Positions 12,990 to 25,135 of a stretch of DNA of 64,000 nt are shown here, one piece after another (within the stretch, counting starts at the first letter, position 1; every line of letters begins with the position of its first letter). Both the position numbers and the translations under genes were made by a program. This DNA is from Culex pipiens pallens (Eukaryota; Arthropoda; Insecta; Diptera; Culicidae), in the NCBI RefSeq assembly GCF_016801865.2, contig NC_068939.1, forward strand, positions 89,672,879 through 89,736,878, given 5' to 3'. The notes beneath the pieces were generated by a model. That model had not been told where the DNA came from, made no database searches, and was given only the letters and a program-made list of their open reading frames with translations.

Positions 12990-13222
12990 TGGTACGTTCG
13001 TTTGAAAAGCCGGGGCGGCACTGAGTAACGCACTCTTTGGTGCCAGTTGTCAGTCAGTGTGCGTGGAACCCGCACGAAAATTTAAAAAAAAAATCAAGTG
13101 CGGCAGTTACAAGCTACCGGCAAAACTCGTGCGGAACTCGCCCGAGTTTCTTTTAAAAAAAACACTTTGACAGCTCCTAGTGCGGCACTCAGTGTGGAAT
13201 TAGCCCTCAATCGAACGTACCA
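12990..13222. mobile_element. Small MITE with GGTACGTTCG termini
   Basis: TGGTACGTTCG near 12990 is mirrored by CGAACGTACCA near 13212-13222. The interior carries repeated GTGCGGCACT-like motifs (around 13018 and 13180). A short open frame across it has no recognisable domain. Confidence 0.6.
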
Positions 13223-13834
13223 TAAGAATCATAAAAATAACACTGAGCAATTCTCTACCAAAACCGGAAATGGATTTTAATTGTATTCTTTGATTTGGCT
13301 CAAACTTTGTGGGGGCCTTCCCTATGACCAAATAAACTATTTTGTGTGATTGGTTCATCCATACAAGTCTCCATACAATGTTGGCTGCTGTCCATACAAA
13401 AATGGTTTGTAAATATTCAAACAGCTGTAACTTTTGAGTGAATTTTTTGATCAATTTGGTGTCTTCGGCAAAGTTGTAGGTATTGTTGAGGACTTTTGAG
13501 AAAAAATTGGTACACCGAAAATTTTTTTTGCAGATTTTTTAATAAACTTTTCTTTTACTAAAACTCAATTTCCCAAAATACGTATTTTTTGATTTTCGAG
13601 ATTTTTTGATATGTTTTAGGGGACAAAAATCCGCAACTTTTGAGCCATAGAGGAACATGGTCAAAAAATCTGCCGCCCCGTTTTGAATTTTTGAAAAAAA
13701 ACTAACTTAATCCACCTATGTGGTTGGAGCCTTCCTCACTTAATACCAACAATGGCTGATATGATGGAATTGTACAAAAATTTCATCTATTTTTAAGATC
13801 CGGAATAAAAAAGTACATAAATGTCACATAAGTG

Positions 13835-14300
13835 GACATATCTCGAGACAGGGTTGCCAGATCTTCAATGTTTTGGACTCATGGGAAAGGTCCTTTGATA
13901 ACCCTACCAACGATGGGTTGGATGGTGGATCCGGACATAGTTTACATACATTTAAGTGAGATCCGGCATCCAAAAAGTACATCAATATCACTTAAGTCGG
14001 GATATCTCGAGACAGGGTTGCCAGATCTTCAATGTTTTGGACTCCTTGGAAAGGTCATTTGATAATCTAACCAACGATATGGGTCGGATGATGGACCTGG
14101 ACATAGTTTACATACATTTAAGTGAGATCCGGCATCCAAAAAGTACATAAATATCACTTAAATCGGGATATCTCGAGACAGGGTTGCCAGATCTTCAATG
14201 TTTTGAACTCGTTGGAAAGGTTTTTAAATAACCTAACCAACGATGGGTCGGATGGTGGATCCGGACATAGTTTACATACATTTAAGTGAGATCCTAATAT
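13835..14300 (+). repeat. About 165-bp tandem repeat, three units
   Basis: The landmark TCTCGAGACAGGGTTGCCAG falls at 13841, 14005 and 14171, giving periods of 164 and 166 bp. Each unit also holds GATCTTCAATGTTTT and a GATCCGGACATAGTTTACAT-like end. This is a local amplification inside the GAGGAAGGC-family element; related family copies carry diverged versions of the unit. Confidence 0.9.
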
Positions 14301-14460
14301 ATGTGGAAACACATTTTTATACACAACTTTTGAACTACTTATCGAAACTTCAATCTGTATAAAACTCGATCTATGGGACCTTAAACCAAGTCGAATGCAA
14401 CAGGTTCGGGTCAAATCGGTTAAGCCAGTGCCGAGAAACATGAGCTAGTTTGTTGGTCAC

Positions 14461-14512
14461 ATACATACATACACACACACATACACACACACATACACAC
14501 ACACATACACAC
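14461..14512. repeat. ACACAT/CA microsatellite
   Basis: An interrupted CA tract with periodic TACA blocks, ending where the TA-flanked palindrome begins. Confidence 0.9.
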
Positions 14513-15225
14513 TAGCGTGGTTCACGTTTCTATGAAAAAGACAAAAGTTGTTATTTTGTCTTGCATCAACCGGAATTTCGTTCTTTTATGTCCCCAGAAG
14601 CACTCCTGAAAATTTGAGCCCATTTGGTAAGGTATAGGAGCTCCAGTTTTAATTTGAAATTTATATGGGATTTTGATTTATTTTCCATGGGAAACTATCT
14701 TTTTTTTCATTGTATTAGGATTTTTTTTTTTATAAATCGATTAAATGACTTGATTCTTATAGTATGAGATAGGTTTTGAACTGAGGAACAACTTTGTAGA
14801 ACATACCAACATGCTAGGAAGTGACCCTTTAAAGATACAGATACTTTTAGATGGTGGCTTTTGAAGGGGCTTTACTTCAAAAGCCACCATCTAAAAGTAT
14901 CTGTATCTTTAAAGGGTCACTTCCTAGCATGTTGGTATGTTCTACAAAGTTGTTCCCCAGTTCAAAACCTATCTCCTACTATAAGAATCAAGTCATTTAA
15001 TCGATTTATAAAAAAAATCCTAATACAATGTAAAAAAAGATAGTTTCCCATGGAAAATAAATCAAAATCCCATATAAATTTCAAATTAAAACTGGAGCTC
15101 CTATACCTTACCAAATGGGCTCAAATTTTCAGGAGTGCTTCTGGGGACATAAAAGAACGAAATTCCGGTTGATGCAAGACAAAATAACAACTTTTGTCTT
15201 TTTCATAGAAACGTGAACCACGCTA
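14513..15225. mobile_element. 713-bp near-perfect palindromic MITE with TA flanks
   Basis: TAGCGTGGTTCACGTTTC at 14513 is mirrored by GAAACGTGAACCACGCTA at 15208-15225. The inverse complementarity continues across both arms to a centre near 14871 (GGTGGCTTTTGAAG, then CTTCAAAAGCCACC) with only a handful of mismatches and a loop of a few bases. TA at both ends fits a mariner-type target. It has no coding capacity. Confidence 0.85.
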
Positions 15226-16985
15226 ATACACACAGACATTTGTTCAGTTTTCGATTCTGAGTCGATATGTATACATGAAGGTGGGTCTACGACGTTTTTA
15301 TGCAAAGTTCATTTTTAGAGCAGGATTATAGCCTTACCTCAGTGAGGAAGGCAAAACAGTGATTTTTGGAAAAAATCGAAGTTTTATACAAAAACAAGTT
15401 TGACATTATTTTTTAATGCAAAATTGAATTTGCAATTTGCAATCGAATTGTACTTCACAGATTTTTTGATAAAGGGCTCCGCTTTCAAGATGTAGCCACC
15501 GAAAGTTTGATTTTAGCGAAATATTTGCAGTTTTTCAATTTTTAAAAATAGTGACCATGAGTGACCGTTTCTAAAAATATTTTTATTGAAAAGTTCAAAA
15601 AATTTGCTATAAAATTGTCCAAGAGACATTGAAGATTGAACCTCGGGTTGCTGAGATAGAGTCGCTTTAAGAAGAAGAAACACGAAAATTGAAGTTTTCT
15701 TAATCTCACCAAAACAACCCACCATTTTCTAATGACCATATCTCAGCAAATAATGGTCTGATTTGCAACGAAATACATGAAAAATTCGTGAAATTTTCCG
15801 ATTTTTTCGAAAAAAAATATTTTGAAATTTTTTAATCAAGACTAGCATTTTAAATGGGCGTAATGTTCAATGTTTGGCCCTTTTAAAATGTTAGTCTTAA
15901 TTTAAAAAAAATCAAAATATTTTTTTCGAAAAGATGAAAATGGTGGGTTGTTTTGGAGAGATTAAGAAAACTTCAATTTTCGTGTTTCTTTTTCTTATAG
16001 TGGCTCTATCTCAGCAACCCGAGGTCCAATCTTCAATGTGGCAAATTTTCTGAACTTCTCAAAAATAATATTTTTAGAAATGGTCACTTATGGTCACTAT
16101 TTTAAAAATTGAAAAACTGCAAATATTTCGCTTAAATCAAACTTTCGGTGGCTATATCTTGAAAACGGAGCCCTTTATCAAAAAAACTGTGAAGTACTTT
16201 TCGATTGCAAATTCAATTTTGCATTAAAAAATATTGTCAATCTTGTTTTTGCATAAAACTTCGATTTTTTCCAAAAATCACTGTTTTTTTTTCAAAAATT
16301 CATAACTCGGCGGCAGATTTTTTGACCATGTTTCTCAATGGATCAAAAGTTGCGGATTTTTGTCCCCTAAAACATATAAAAAAATGGGAAATTGAGTTTT
16401 AAGAAAAAAAAATTTCCGTGTACTTATTTTTTTCTCAAAAGTCCTCAACAATACCTACAACTTTGTCGAAGACACCAAATTGATCAGAAAATTCACTCAA
16501 AAGTTACAACTGTTTGAATATTTACATTTTTGTATGGACAGCAACCAAAATTGTATGGAGACTTGTATGGGTGAACCAATGACTCAAAATAGCTTATTTG
16601 GTCATAGGGAAGGCCCCCACAAAGTTTAAGTCAAATAAAAAATACAAAAAATAAAAATGGTCGAAATCGGCCGGTTTCGTAGAGAGTTGCTCCACTGTAA
16701 AGTATAAGTCCCAGCAGACCCAAGAAATAAATTTGCATTAGCAGGTTCGAAAAAAAAGCAAAAGGTAGAAAGAATATCACAAAGTAATGACAATCTCAAT
16801 ATTGTATTTTCAAATAATGTTCTATTGAGCAACTATAACTAAATGTTATTGGATATTTATAAATATTTTATTAAATTTCAAAACATTAAACAAAATAAAA
16901 CATAAAATTCCCGGTTCCCGGGAAATATCAAAATTCTATTCTCAATTCCCGGGAAATTGGCAATCTCAAAAATCGTTACACTCTA

Positions 16986-18123
16986 GTTGTAACAAAAATA
17001 GAATAACTGTAATACTGGTATTCTGCCGCTCAAATCAAGTCCGTCCCATATGTAATTTCATCTGAGCTATCAGAAAAACTAAAAAAAAATAGAAATTTAT
17101 TCTAGAAAACCGTAGCAAAATTCATTTTTCTGGACAAACTTGTCTACGTTTTTCTCGGCTTGCTAGATTAAAGCGGCAGTATGATTGGAAATCAATTTGA
17201 GATGCCTAACAATTAACAATGTAAAAGGATGACTTCATAATCAATGCAAGCTGAAGGGTCTATAAATAATAAAGTCTTATTTGATATAAATGGTAAGTCG
17301 CCCTTCAATTGCTTAGTCCTATTTGATATGCAAACATCGAGCAGCAACGTTTCTATTGCTGTCAAAATGTACAATCACAGCTGGTCAATTGATGCACTCA
17401 ACTTTAGCTTAAGTGTGAACTTCTTTGCGTTGTTCCAGATCAAAGTTCAATTTTATTTTGCTTCAAATAGTTCAAAACGGCTGAATTCGTTAAGTTGTAA
17501 TTAAAGTTTCTAGATGCATGACTCATAAAACAAATCAAAATTTACATTATGATCATCGATCAAGTCAATAAAAGTGAATACTAAAATGTTGAAAGCAAAA
17601 CAAAAGTAAAATCCCTGTTCCAAATATCACCGTGTTGCGGGGCGAAAAGTGCCCCCTTCATGCGCCACAATTTCCCACTGCAGTGCTGCCAAGCCAGTTT
17701 ATGCTCACACTGGACATAATCCTGCCCGGTGGACACACAACCCTTTTCAATGCACACTCACACCCTCTTCACGTGTGTGCCACACGGATCCGTGAGTGAA
17801 TGGTGGCTTGTCACATGCACGATACGACACATGTCTTCAAAACACAGGTTTTCGCTTTTGGGTCAGCCGTCGGTCTCTTTTAGTCTTATCTTAGGTGTCA
17901 AATTTACGCTTGACAAAACACTTTGGCCATACTGCAAAAGACGTTTGCGTTGGTATTTCAAAAGTTTTTAAGTGGGTAAAATAACTTATTTTTTTCTTGA
18001 AAAGACGTTCATTTGAACAATTGCCGGAGTCCGGAGCTATAGATAAAATTGTTCAGAGCAGTCCGGCTTGTACGTATGTCAAACGCGACCTGACCTGAAA
18101 TCCCTTTGGCCAGTTGTCGCACT
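16986..18123. other. Unannotated region
   Basis: No gene is supported. 17620-17900 is GC-richer with CACA-rich text; the short open frames there have no domain. Confidence 0.45.
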
Positions 18124-19151
18124 TACCCGAGCATGGGTAAATAACAAGGGAAATGTGTGATAAAACCTTTTTCTGGTATCAATACCAAATTTTGGTATTC
18201 CCTTTAAAAAAAATTTAAGGATTATGCAAGAGCAAAATATGGTTTCATACCAATTTAAGGTATTGTTTTGATGTTGCAAAATTGCAGAATTTGTCAATGG
18301 TCGGACACCACATTTTACTATTTTTTTGGTATTACAGTATTTTTTCAAATTCCTCTGAAACTATGGGAAAATTTTGACCAATTTTGACAAAATAAATAAA
18401 TTGCGCTAAAATAACTTGAAACCCAAAACTGGTAAGGCTGTTTTTCACATTTTTTTATATACCCACTAAGAATTTTTTTTAATCGTTGAAATGTCTCTAA
18501 GTTGGGATAACAAATTACTTTAAAAAACGAGTCAATCGACAGATTCTTGAATTTTGATGAATTTCAATCCAATTTCATTTTAATTGCACTTATTTTTCAA
18601 TATGGTTATTTTTCAGAAGCTTCAAGAACTTCAAGCACAAGCCATTCATCAAAGACAAATGTATTCGATGTGGTGAAGAATTTCACTAAGACCAACATGG
18701 AATCATCGGATCATTTCCGTTTTTTCACTAACTGCAACTGCTGCACTTAAAAAATGACATGAAAATACCAAATTTTGGTATTACTTGTGCAAATACCAGC
18801 GACCAAATGGTGACATTTATGTGGAAGACCACAGGAATATCAATATCTGATTTTCCGAGGGCGCGGGAATACCCAAAAATAAAACCATGGCAAGTTTTGG
18901 TATTCAAGCAATTTTCAAAAATCTAGAAGACCTTAACTTGGTATTGAAATGGTTTTATTTTGTGGTACTATTTTACCCTTGGAACATCATGGTTTGGTAT
19001 TGTTGTGCCCTTCACCATACAAGACTTTGGTATGATTTCATGGTATTTTACGATCTATTACTAGGCATCCAAGGGCACATTTTGGTCTCTGTTATTTGCC
19101 CAAGTCATTCCAAAATTTGGTATTCCCGTGTTATTTACCCCTGCTCGGGTA
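18124..19151. mobile_element. TA-flanked MITE with TACCCGAGCA termini
   Basis: TACCCGAGCATGGGTAAATA at the left is mirrored by TATTTACCCCTGCTCGGGTA at the right, and the match extends about 28 bp with single changes. TA occurs at both ends. The 1.03-kb interior is non-coding and studded with the motif TTTTGGTAT, twice as the full palindrome ATACCAAATTTTGGTAT (about 18181 and 18767). Confidence 0.85.
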
Positions 19152-19657
19152 CACGAATTTTCAGAGTGTCTCAAGATATCAAGAGAAGATTGAAACTTCT
19201 TTCAAATGAAAAGTGACAACAATGCACGAAGTTTATCTTTAGTTCTATTGCCTTTCTCAGGATTGAATATTGGGGATCAGTGAAGGTCAAAAATAAAGGC
19301 AAGAAAATACTTTTACGGTGTTAGTTTCATAAAACAATGAACTTTTAATTTATTACAGTAAAAAATGAAAAAAATGATAGTTTTCCCATCATTATTTCAC
19401 AAAGTAATTTACAAATTATAATCGCTTTGTATCAATCGTAGACAAAAATAATATATTCAAAATGCGATTGAAGCTAAATTACCAGTCTGTAAGTTTACCC
19501 AAAACGGATTTTGAAGCTTCTCCAACTGCCATCAATTTCACCAAAGCTGCTTCTGGAAAATTTAATTCGTCCAATTGCCTCCAAAATAAAATCCAAAAGA
19601 AGCTCCTAAGCCATCGTAAAAATTTATGAGGGAAAATTGATTCCGCTCTCATCCCTG
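19152..19657. other. Unannotated region
   Basis: AT-rich and then GC-moderate sequence with no supported gene or repeat. Confidence 0.4.
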
Positions 19658-19874
19658 CCCAAGTAACATTTCTTTCCAGGAGTTCTACAAGAGCTCTTCA
19701 AGATAGCTACAGCATAGCAGTTTGGACCGCGGTAGGATAAAACTCTCTTCAAGTACTCTTCCAAACTCCTGAAGAAGTTTTGAAGAGAATTTTATCCTAC
19801 CGCGGTCCAAACTGCTATGCTGTAGCTATCTTGTAGAGCTCTTGTAGAACTCCTGGAAAGAAATGTTACTTGGG
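19658..19874. mobile_element. Hairpin MITE with CCCAAGTAACATTT termini
   Basis: CCCAAGTAACATTTCTTTCC at 19658 is mirrored at 19855-19874. The two arms of about 95 bp, including TTTGGACCGCGGTAGGATAA, are inverse complements around a centre near 19767. The same terminal motif delimits the element at 55315-55580, so this is a repeated family. A transcript through it would form one long hairpin. Confidence 0.85.
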
Positions 19875-19875
19875 T

Positions 19876-21102
19876 GGCACACCCCAGACCACAAGGAAAA
19901 CGACAGAGTTTGTTCGATTTCACAAAAGCCCTCCGGAAGCCCTCGTTCAACTGCCAACGATTTTAACGGATCAATTTGGTCGAAAACTCTCCAACTTGAT
20001 AGACCTGGCCTCTTGGAATAACATCAACAACGTGCTGGAAAAGCTTCTTCCCCGTATACTCGGCACACTTTAACCACAATCCTGGGAAAATGCGACCGAA
20101 AAAGGCTGCCCAAAAGTGTCCAAAACGTAGAACTCAATCAGCGATAATTTTTATAGTGTTTGGTTGGTAGGGTGGGGATTGTTTTCTAGACTTTTTGTTG
20201 TTATCCCTCGTTTCGTAGAGAACAACCTTTTAATTTGGACCCGTTCGACCGTTCGTCCTGCGTGAAGTTGTAGTAATACTCAGTTATTTACGATGCGTGT
20301 CCTTGGAATGGCCGTTGCATAATAACCTCTTCGATTGTGGCGGCAAATCAATAATGTATAGAAAACAGGGACCTTCTATTGATGTGGGTTTACATAATTT
20401 AGAGCACCATGGGGTCGTCTGTTTCAGAAAGCCACAAACAATAATAATGATCATCGTATACTAGGCGACCGTTAATGGGGGAAACTTTGGAAAGGGTGCT
20501 ACACTCAACCGTTGGTTTGACAAGGCCAAACTAAACAATAACGAACTTTCACTTTCAACGCATTACTGACACTTACTATCAAACCAAACGTTTGGTAGAA
20601 AATGTGAGACCCCATTCGTTTCACAACATTTGGTATCAAACCATCGGGGTTTCAGTGTATAACGCTGAAGGAACTTTTTAAAGCCACCTCCAACGTTATC
20701 AATTAGTCACGCAAATGGTCGACTCCGTTTTGTCGTTTAGTTTAGGGTTAAATGGGTTGGTTGTGTTTTTATTCCGATTATTTACCATCCCCTCGGTCGT
20801 TATCCGCTGTAGAAAGAAATCGACTGACTTGTTTATAAAAGTTATTGTATTCCTGATAAGTGCAACAACTTTTTATTCTGATTGTGATGGCCGAGAGTTG
20901 AACATTTTTTTCAAATCATAATAGATTGTATCTGACAAACTAAATTTGTGAACAATATACAAGACTCAATAGCCAGGAAATATCATTGCTGTAAATGGCA
21001 ACCACATTATTTTATGACTCGGGAGCGATTTTCTTTTGCTTGATTTGCGATTTTTCCATCCCTGGTCCACACGCTTCTTCCTCCCCTTTCGATTCAGAAA
21101 TG
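19876..21102. other. Unannotated region
   Basis: There is no supported gene. Non-repetitive text (for example 20090-20480) could be host intron or intergenic DNA. Confidence 0.4.
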
Positions 21103-21350
21103 TGTTGTTTTATGAACACTCCGTACTCAAACTAAACCCTCTTCAACTAATCATGTCTCTGCGATACAACTTTACGCAGTGGGCCTGGCCGCTTTAACGT
21201 CTGTGATGTTTCAAAGCATTCCGATGCAATGGCGCACTATTGATGTTAGTAAATGACAAGAAGAGTGCTAGGCATAATCTAACCTAAGGCACTCTCCAGG
21301 ATCCCTTTGAAAGATTGGCTGCGCTAGGGTTTGATTAGATTATATTAGAG
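21103..21350 (+). mobile_element. SINE, 5'-truncated copy
   Basis: The sequence is diverged but collinear with the 3' half of the SINEs at 27282-27727 and 39950-40630, here on the plus strand. It contains GGCCTGGCCGCTTTAACG and CTGCGCTAGGGTTTGATTAG, and ends in a decayed (AGATT)n tail. The 5' body and tRNA-like head are absent. Confidence 0.8.
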
Positions 21351-21524
21351 CACATTAAGTTTTTTAAACATAACTCTTCCAAATTCAGAACAACTGAGCA
21401 TTCGGCTGCAAAAAAAATGTTTTGAGTAATTTGTCTACCAACAAATTCCTTGAACATTGTTTATCTTAAAAGGTTACATACATGTACAAAATCACAAAAT
21501 TAAATTATTAAATATTAAACTTTC

Positions 21525-21905
21525 TGAGCGTTTGTCTCTAAACACCGAATTTATTTACGGGTGCCACGATATCTCGATATGGGATGGACCTAATTAGGTG
21601 AAATTTGAGATTTTTTAAATAAACTTTTTGAAAATCTGCCTTCGTCATGCACACGGGACCGCTTCAAGAAAAGAAATGTATATTTTAATATCTTGAAAAC
21701 AGATTTAAAAAAAGTTTAAGTGTGTCCTCATAACAACCTCCGACATTTTTGTCGATTTACATGTATCTAACCCCTCAAACAGAATAAAGTCTCATTGCTT
21801 GGATTCTGAGTTTTTGTAAATACGATAAAAAATCACATTGGCCAAATTTCAAACCTTAGGTCCAATTTCAACCAAACTGACGGTACTAATTTTTGATCGT
21901 GACTT
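21525..21905. repeat. Interspersed repeat shared with 40648-41165
   Basis: The blocks TTTACGGGTGCCACGATATC (21553) and TTTTGTCGATTTACATGTAT (21747) recur in the same order near 40680 and 41127. It is non-coding and its class is unknown. Confidence 0.7.
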
Positions 21906-22181
21906 GTTACTTATTTGGGGAATTCTACAAAATTCGCATAACTTTATATGTAAAAATCGAAAGTTACCCCAACTCATTCCAAATCAATGTGGTTAACTTG
22001 TTTTCTTAGAATCATTATCTAGAATTTTTTTAATAGGTCCTATAAACGTATGAAACACAAAAGCTTTTAGGACCCGTATTTCCACCATTTTATGAACAAT
22101 TTAAAAGCCAATTGTTTGGGTGGCAATTAAAACAACCAAATTTTTGATCAGCAGCTTTACGTAGCAGCTTCAAAACTGGAA

Positions 22182-22660
22182 GTAAGTATATTTTAAGTTT
22201 TTTGTTTACATTCTAGGTTTAAGTTTACTCACTTAATTGGTCTTCCTTCTACGCTTTCCAAATTCCTTCCTTCACCACTTCCTTCCTCTCTTCCTTATCT
22301 TCTCCTTTCCACTCGTCCTACATTAGTGTATAAGTTTTTAATAACATTTTTTTCCTTTTTGTTTTAGGTTTACTTACAGGTACAAATCACCCTCAGTGAC
22401 GGTTCCTGGTACCGGTGGCGGATTGTTGGATGCTTGCAACTTCTGGTAAGTATTTTAATCTTAGTTTTACATTTTTATAGAATTCTTATTTACTTACAGG
22501 TTTGCAGCAAGGAACAAACTAGCATCTAGGCACGGTAGATTCGTCGGAGGTTCGCTTGGAATCCTGGGTAAGTAATTATCGGCAACATTTCATCCCAAAT
22601 AACTAATTCTTCTTCCTTTTTCCTACTTACAGGTGTGCAGAGCTGACTTTTCAATAAATC
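22182..22660 (+). other. Candidate spliced transcript with 66- and 68-nt exons
   Basis: I do not recognise a product. A donor GTAAGTA at 22182 is followed by a pyrimidine-rich stretch and an acceptor TTACTTACAG at 22379. A 66-nt block (22380-22445) is followed by GTAAGTATTT. A 54-nt intron ends in TTACTTACAG (22499). A 68-nt block (22500-22567) is followed by GTAAGTAATT, and a 65-nt intron ends CTACTTACAG (22632). The third block has TGA about 12 nt in and AATAAA at about 22653. One frame stays open across both internal blocks to that TGA, but no start codon is seen upstream in that frame. It could be a non-coding RNA, the end of a host gene or part of a repeat. Confidence 0.4.
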
Positions 22661-24025
22661 CAACTTTCTCCTACACCAAAACACTTCCTTCTTTCGCAAA
22701 ACTATCCGAAACTTAAATTTCCCGCACTCAAACTACTTTTCCTACTCGAACGAACTTTTGCAATGGTGACTTGCCCAGCGTGGTTTATTTTGACTGGGCG
22801 TCACACACGCACTTTTCGTCTCCCTTTTCTCGCGCGTTGACAGTCGGTGCGGTATCGGCCAATTACACCATCGCCGATGCACCGCGTGGCAGTGTTCCCA
22901 TCTTGGCGGTCGCAACACCAATCTTTATCCCGTATCATAAATTCTCAGAAAATGCACATACCTGCCGCCAATCGGAACAATTGCAAACCTCAAAATTGAC
23001 GCCATCGAGTTATTTACCACTTCCTCCAGCCAGAAGGATTGGCACATTTCGTTATTCATGACGGAAATTGATCATTCGCTCCTTTCAATTTTGGGGCGGA
23101 TTTGGTCATTTCCCCTACCATGGCGTAAGGGTTTTAGCTGGAGTCGTGTAGTTGATGATTTGTGGGTTTCCAATATGTGGTTCAATATATTACATCGTGT
23201 GCGCGCTTCGATGACATTTATGGTGCATATGAAATTAATATTTCCTAACTTTTACCCAACCCTAAATTACCCTGAAACTAAACTCCAAACACACTTAGTG
23301 CGTTTGATGACTTTCAACAAGCTGACTAGTTCAGCAGAGTTATGAGCACCTGCTGCCAAGTGGTCAGCTTCGAACATGAAGATAGCTCACCATGTCATGT
23401 CACGTCACGTGTCACTTCAAAAACACAATTCGTCACAACGCTGCACTATTTTACGAGGGCGTTGCGATGATGATACTTGGCCTGTCACACCTATAGTAGC
23501 ATACCGTTTTTTTCCTAGAATTGGGAGTTTTTTTCCCTCCTCTTAGTCCGAACGGATACCACTAAATCGAACCGAGGTGACCACCAGAGAGACTGGTAAC
23601 TGGGCTTTGGGGTAAATGATCCTTTGTTGGATTTATTAAACTGCTGATGAAACTTAAAGTTACTATATGTGATGTTTTACCATGAAGTACAAATTATTGT
23701 TTAAATGCAAACATAAGATATTAAAAAATATAACAATTCTCCCTTTGAGCAGTCCATGAACTGAAGAACCAAAGAGAAAAACACCGAATCACCTTGAACT
23801 CGCAGCTATAGAAGGAATACGATTCGTTGAAGACCAACACGGTTAGAACGTGGTTTGTTTTTCAGCAAGGTTATTTTTTTGTGGTTCAGGAGCAATGATG
23901 TTAGCCAGTCACGGTCAATACCTTTTATCACCGATCCCAAATGACATCAAGCTATTCCTTAATCTATTCGTTCTATTAGTTATGATATTTGAAGCAATAA
24001 TCATTTTTCACATAATCATATCCTT
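22661..24025. other. Unannotated region, GC-rich start
   Basis: 22740-22960 is GC-rich with an open frame (22771-23061) of unrecognised sequence. The remainder is AT-rich. 23390-23415 has short ATGTCATGTCACGTCACGTG-like iteration. No gene is supported. Confidence 0.4.
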
Positions 24026-24518
24026 TATCAGTTTTTCCTCACTGAGGAAAAGCTATGAAATCACTCGAAAATTGAACTTCTTACATACACCTCCTAGATT
24101 TTCCTTCACGTATACATATTGACATATTGAACCATTTTCTGAGCAAATGTCAGTGAGGATGTCTGTGACATGATTTTGACAAAGGACTTTGTCTTAAAGC
24201 TCTATCTGCGGTGTCAATGCAAAATTTTTCGAAAATGTAGCGTTACCGTCGCATGCCCTCGGCGTGACATTCTGTTTTTGTTGCGTGGATGCCGTGCCAA
24301 CTATTTAAGCTAAAAGTTAGCCTCTGGAGGATTTAGTGTCCATCAGACTTTCATCAAAGACGGACCTTACGTTGGGAATTTCATTGCTCACACACACACG
24401 CACACGTTGAAAGAAACAGGTGGTGCACGAACTTGAGAGGAGGTCCAAGAAGTTATTGAAGGTTGCCAGAACGGTCACCGCAATACTGAAATGATTGGGA
24501 ACAATTTGGTAGGATATC

Positions 24519-25135
24519 GGCCACACCCGGAGTGGCCATTGCCCCGCGGAAGGTTCTCCCGGGAGGACATTTACGGAACCATACAAATTTGGGCAATATG
24601 GGTATCAAAATTCATGGTTTTTGATACTGGTAATGAAAATGGCCATTTTGACAGGATTGGCCACACCCGGAGTGGCAATTGCCCTGCGGGAAGGTTCTAT
24701 CGGGGACAATTATCGAACCATACGACTTGGGGCAATATGGGTATCAAAATTCATGGTTTTTGATACTGGTAATTAAAATAGCTATTTTGACAGGATTGGC
24801 CACACCCGGAGTGGCCATTGCCCTGAGTGAAGGTTTTACCGGGAGGACATTTACGGAACCATACAAATTTGGGCAATAATGGTATCAAAATTCATGGTTT
24901 TTGATACTGGTGATGAAAATGGCCATTTTTGCAGGATTGGCCTCACCCGGAGTGGCCATTGCCCTGAGGGAAGGTTCTACCGGGAGGACATTTAAAGAAA
25001 CAATTAAAATGGGGCAATATGGGCATCAAAATTAATGGTTTTTGAAACTGGAAATGAAATTTTGAAAATGGCCATTTTTACAGGATTGGCCACACCCGGA
25101 GTGGCCATTGCCCTGGGGGAAGGTTCTGAAGTAGT
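24519..25135 (+). repeat. About 140-bp tandem units related to the 141-bp satellite
   Basis: Four to five units are spaced 140, 139, 141 and 149 bp. They share GGGCAATATGGGTATCAAA and TTTTTGATACTGG with the 3175-5795 array but are AT-richer and contain indels. A diverged inverted unit follows to 25310. Confidence 0.85.

Larger units (their letters stand above)
13702..15356. mobile_element. GAGGAAGGC-family MITE-like element (long copy)
   Basis: The left end has TTAATCCACC, GGTGG and GCCTTCCTCAC. The right end has GTGAGGAAGGCAAAA. Ends like these recur at 24026-27070, 41400-41690, 47849-48540 and 49987-50663. The interior has three tandem AGATCCGGC units, a CA microsatellite and the TA palindrome. 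AAAA at the junctions may be the target duplication. No ORF is present. Confidence 0.7.
13245..16692. mobile_element. Foldback element with GAGCAA..CTCTAC termini
   Basis: The left arm 13245-13701 plus 15357-15830 is an inverse complement of the right arm 15900-16692. Shared landmarks include TTTGTGGGGGCCTTCCC (13306, inverse at 16605) and ACAATACCTACAACTTTG-type sequence (13480 inverse, 16449). The centre of symmetry is near 15865. The left arm is interrupted exactly at the poly-A run at 13701 by the 13702-15356 insertion. It is non-coding. Confidence 0.8.
12401..16985. mobile_element. hAT-like non-autonomous element hosting several nested insertions
   Basis: An 8-bp duplication GTTGTAAC lies at 12393-12400 and 16986-16993. 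The inside ends are TAGAGGGTGACGA and, inverted, TAGAGTGTAACGA. CCCGGGAA-rich motifs near the right end (16905-16965) resemble the 43239-44120 element, which shares the TAGAG start. No transposase ORF is seen. Most of its present length is later insertions. Confidence 0.75.

Noticed and set aside
22771..23061. A 96-codon plus-strand protein
   Set aside because: The GC-rich block keeps several frames open, the predicted peptide has no recognisable family, and no RNA signals frame it.
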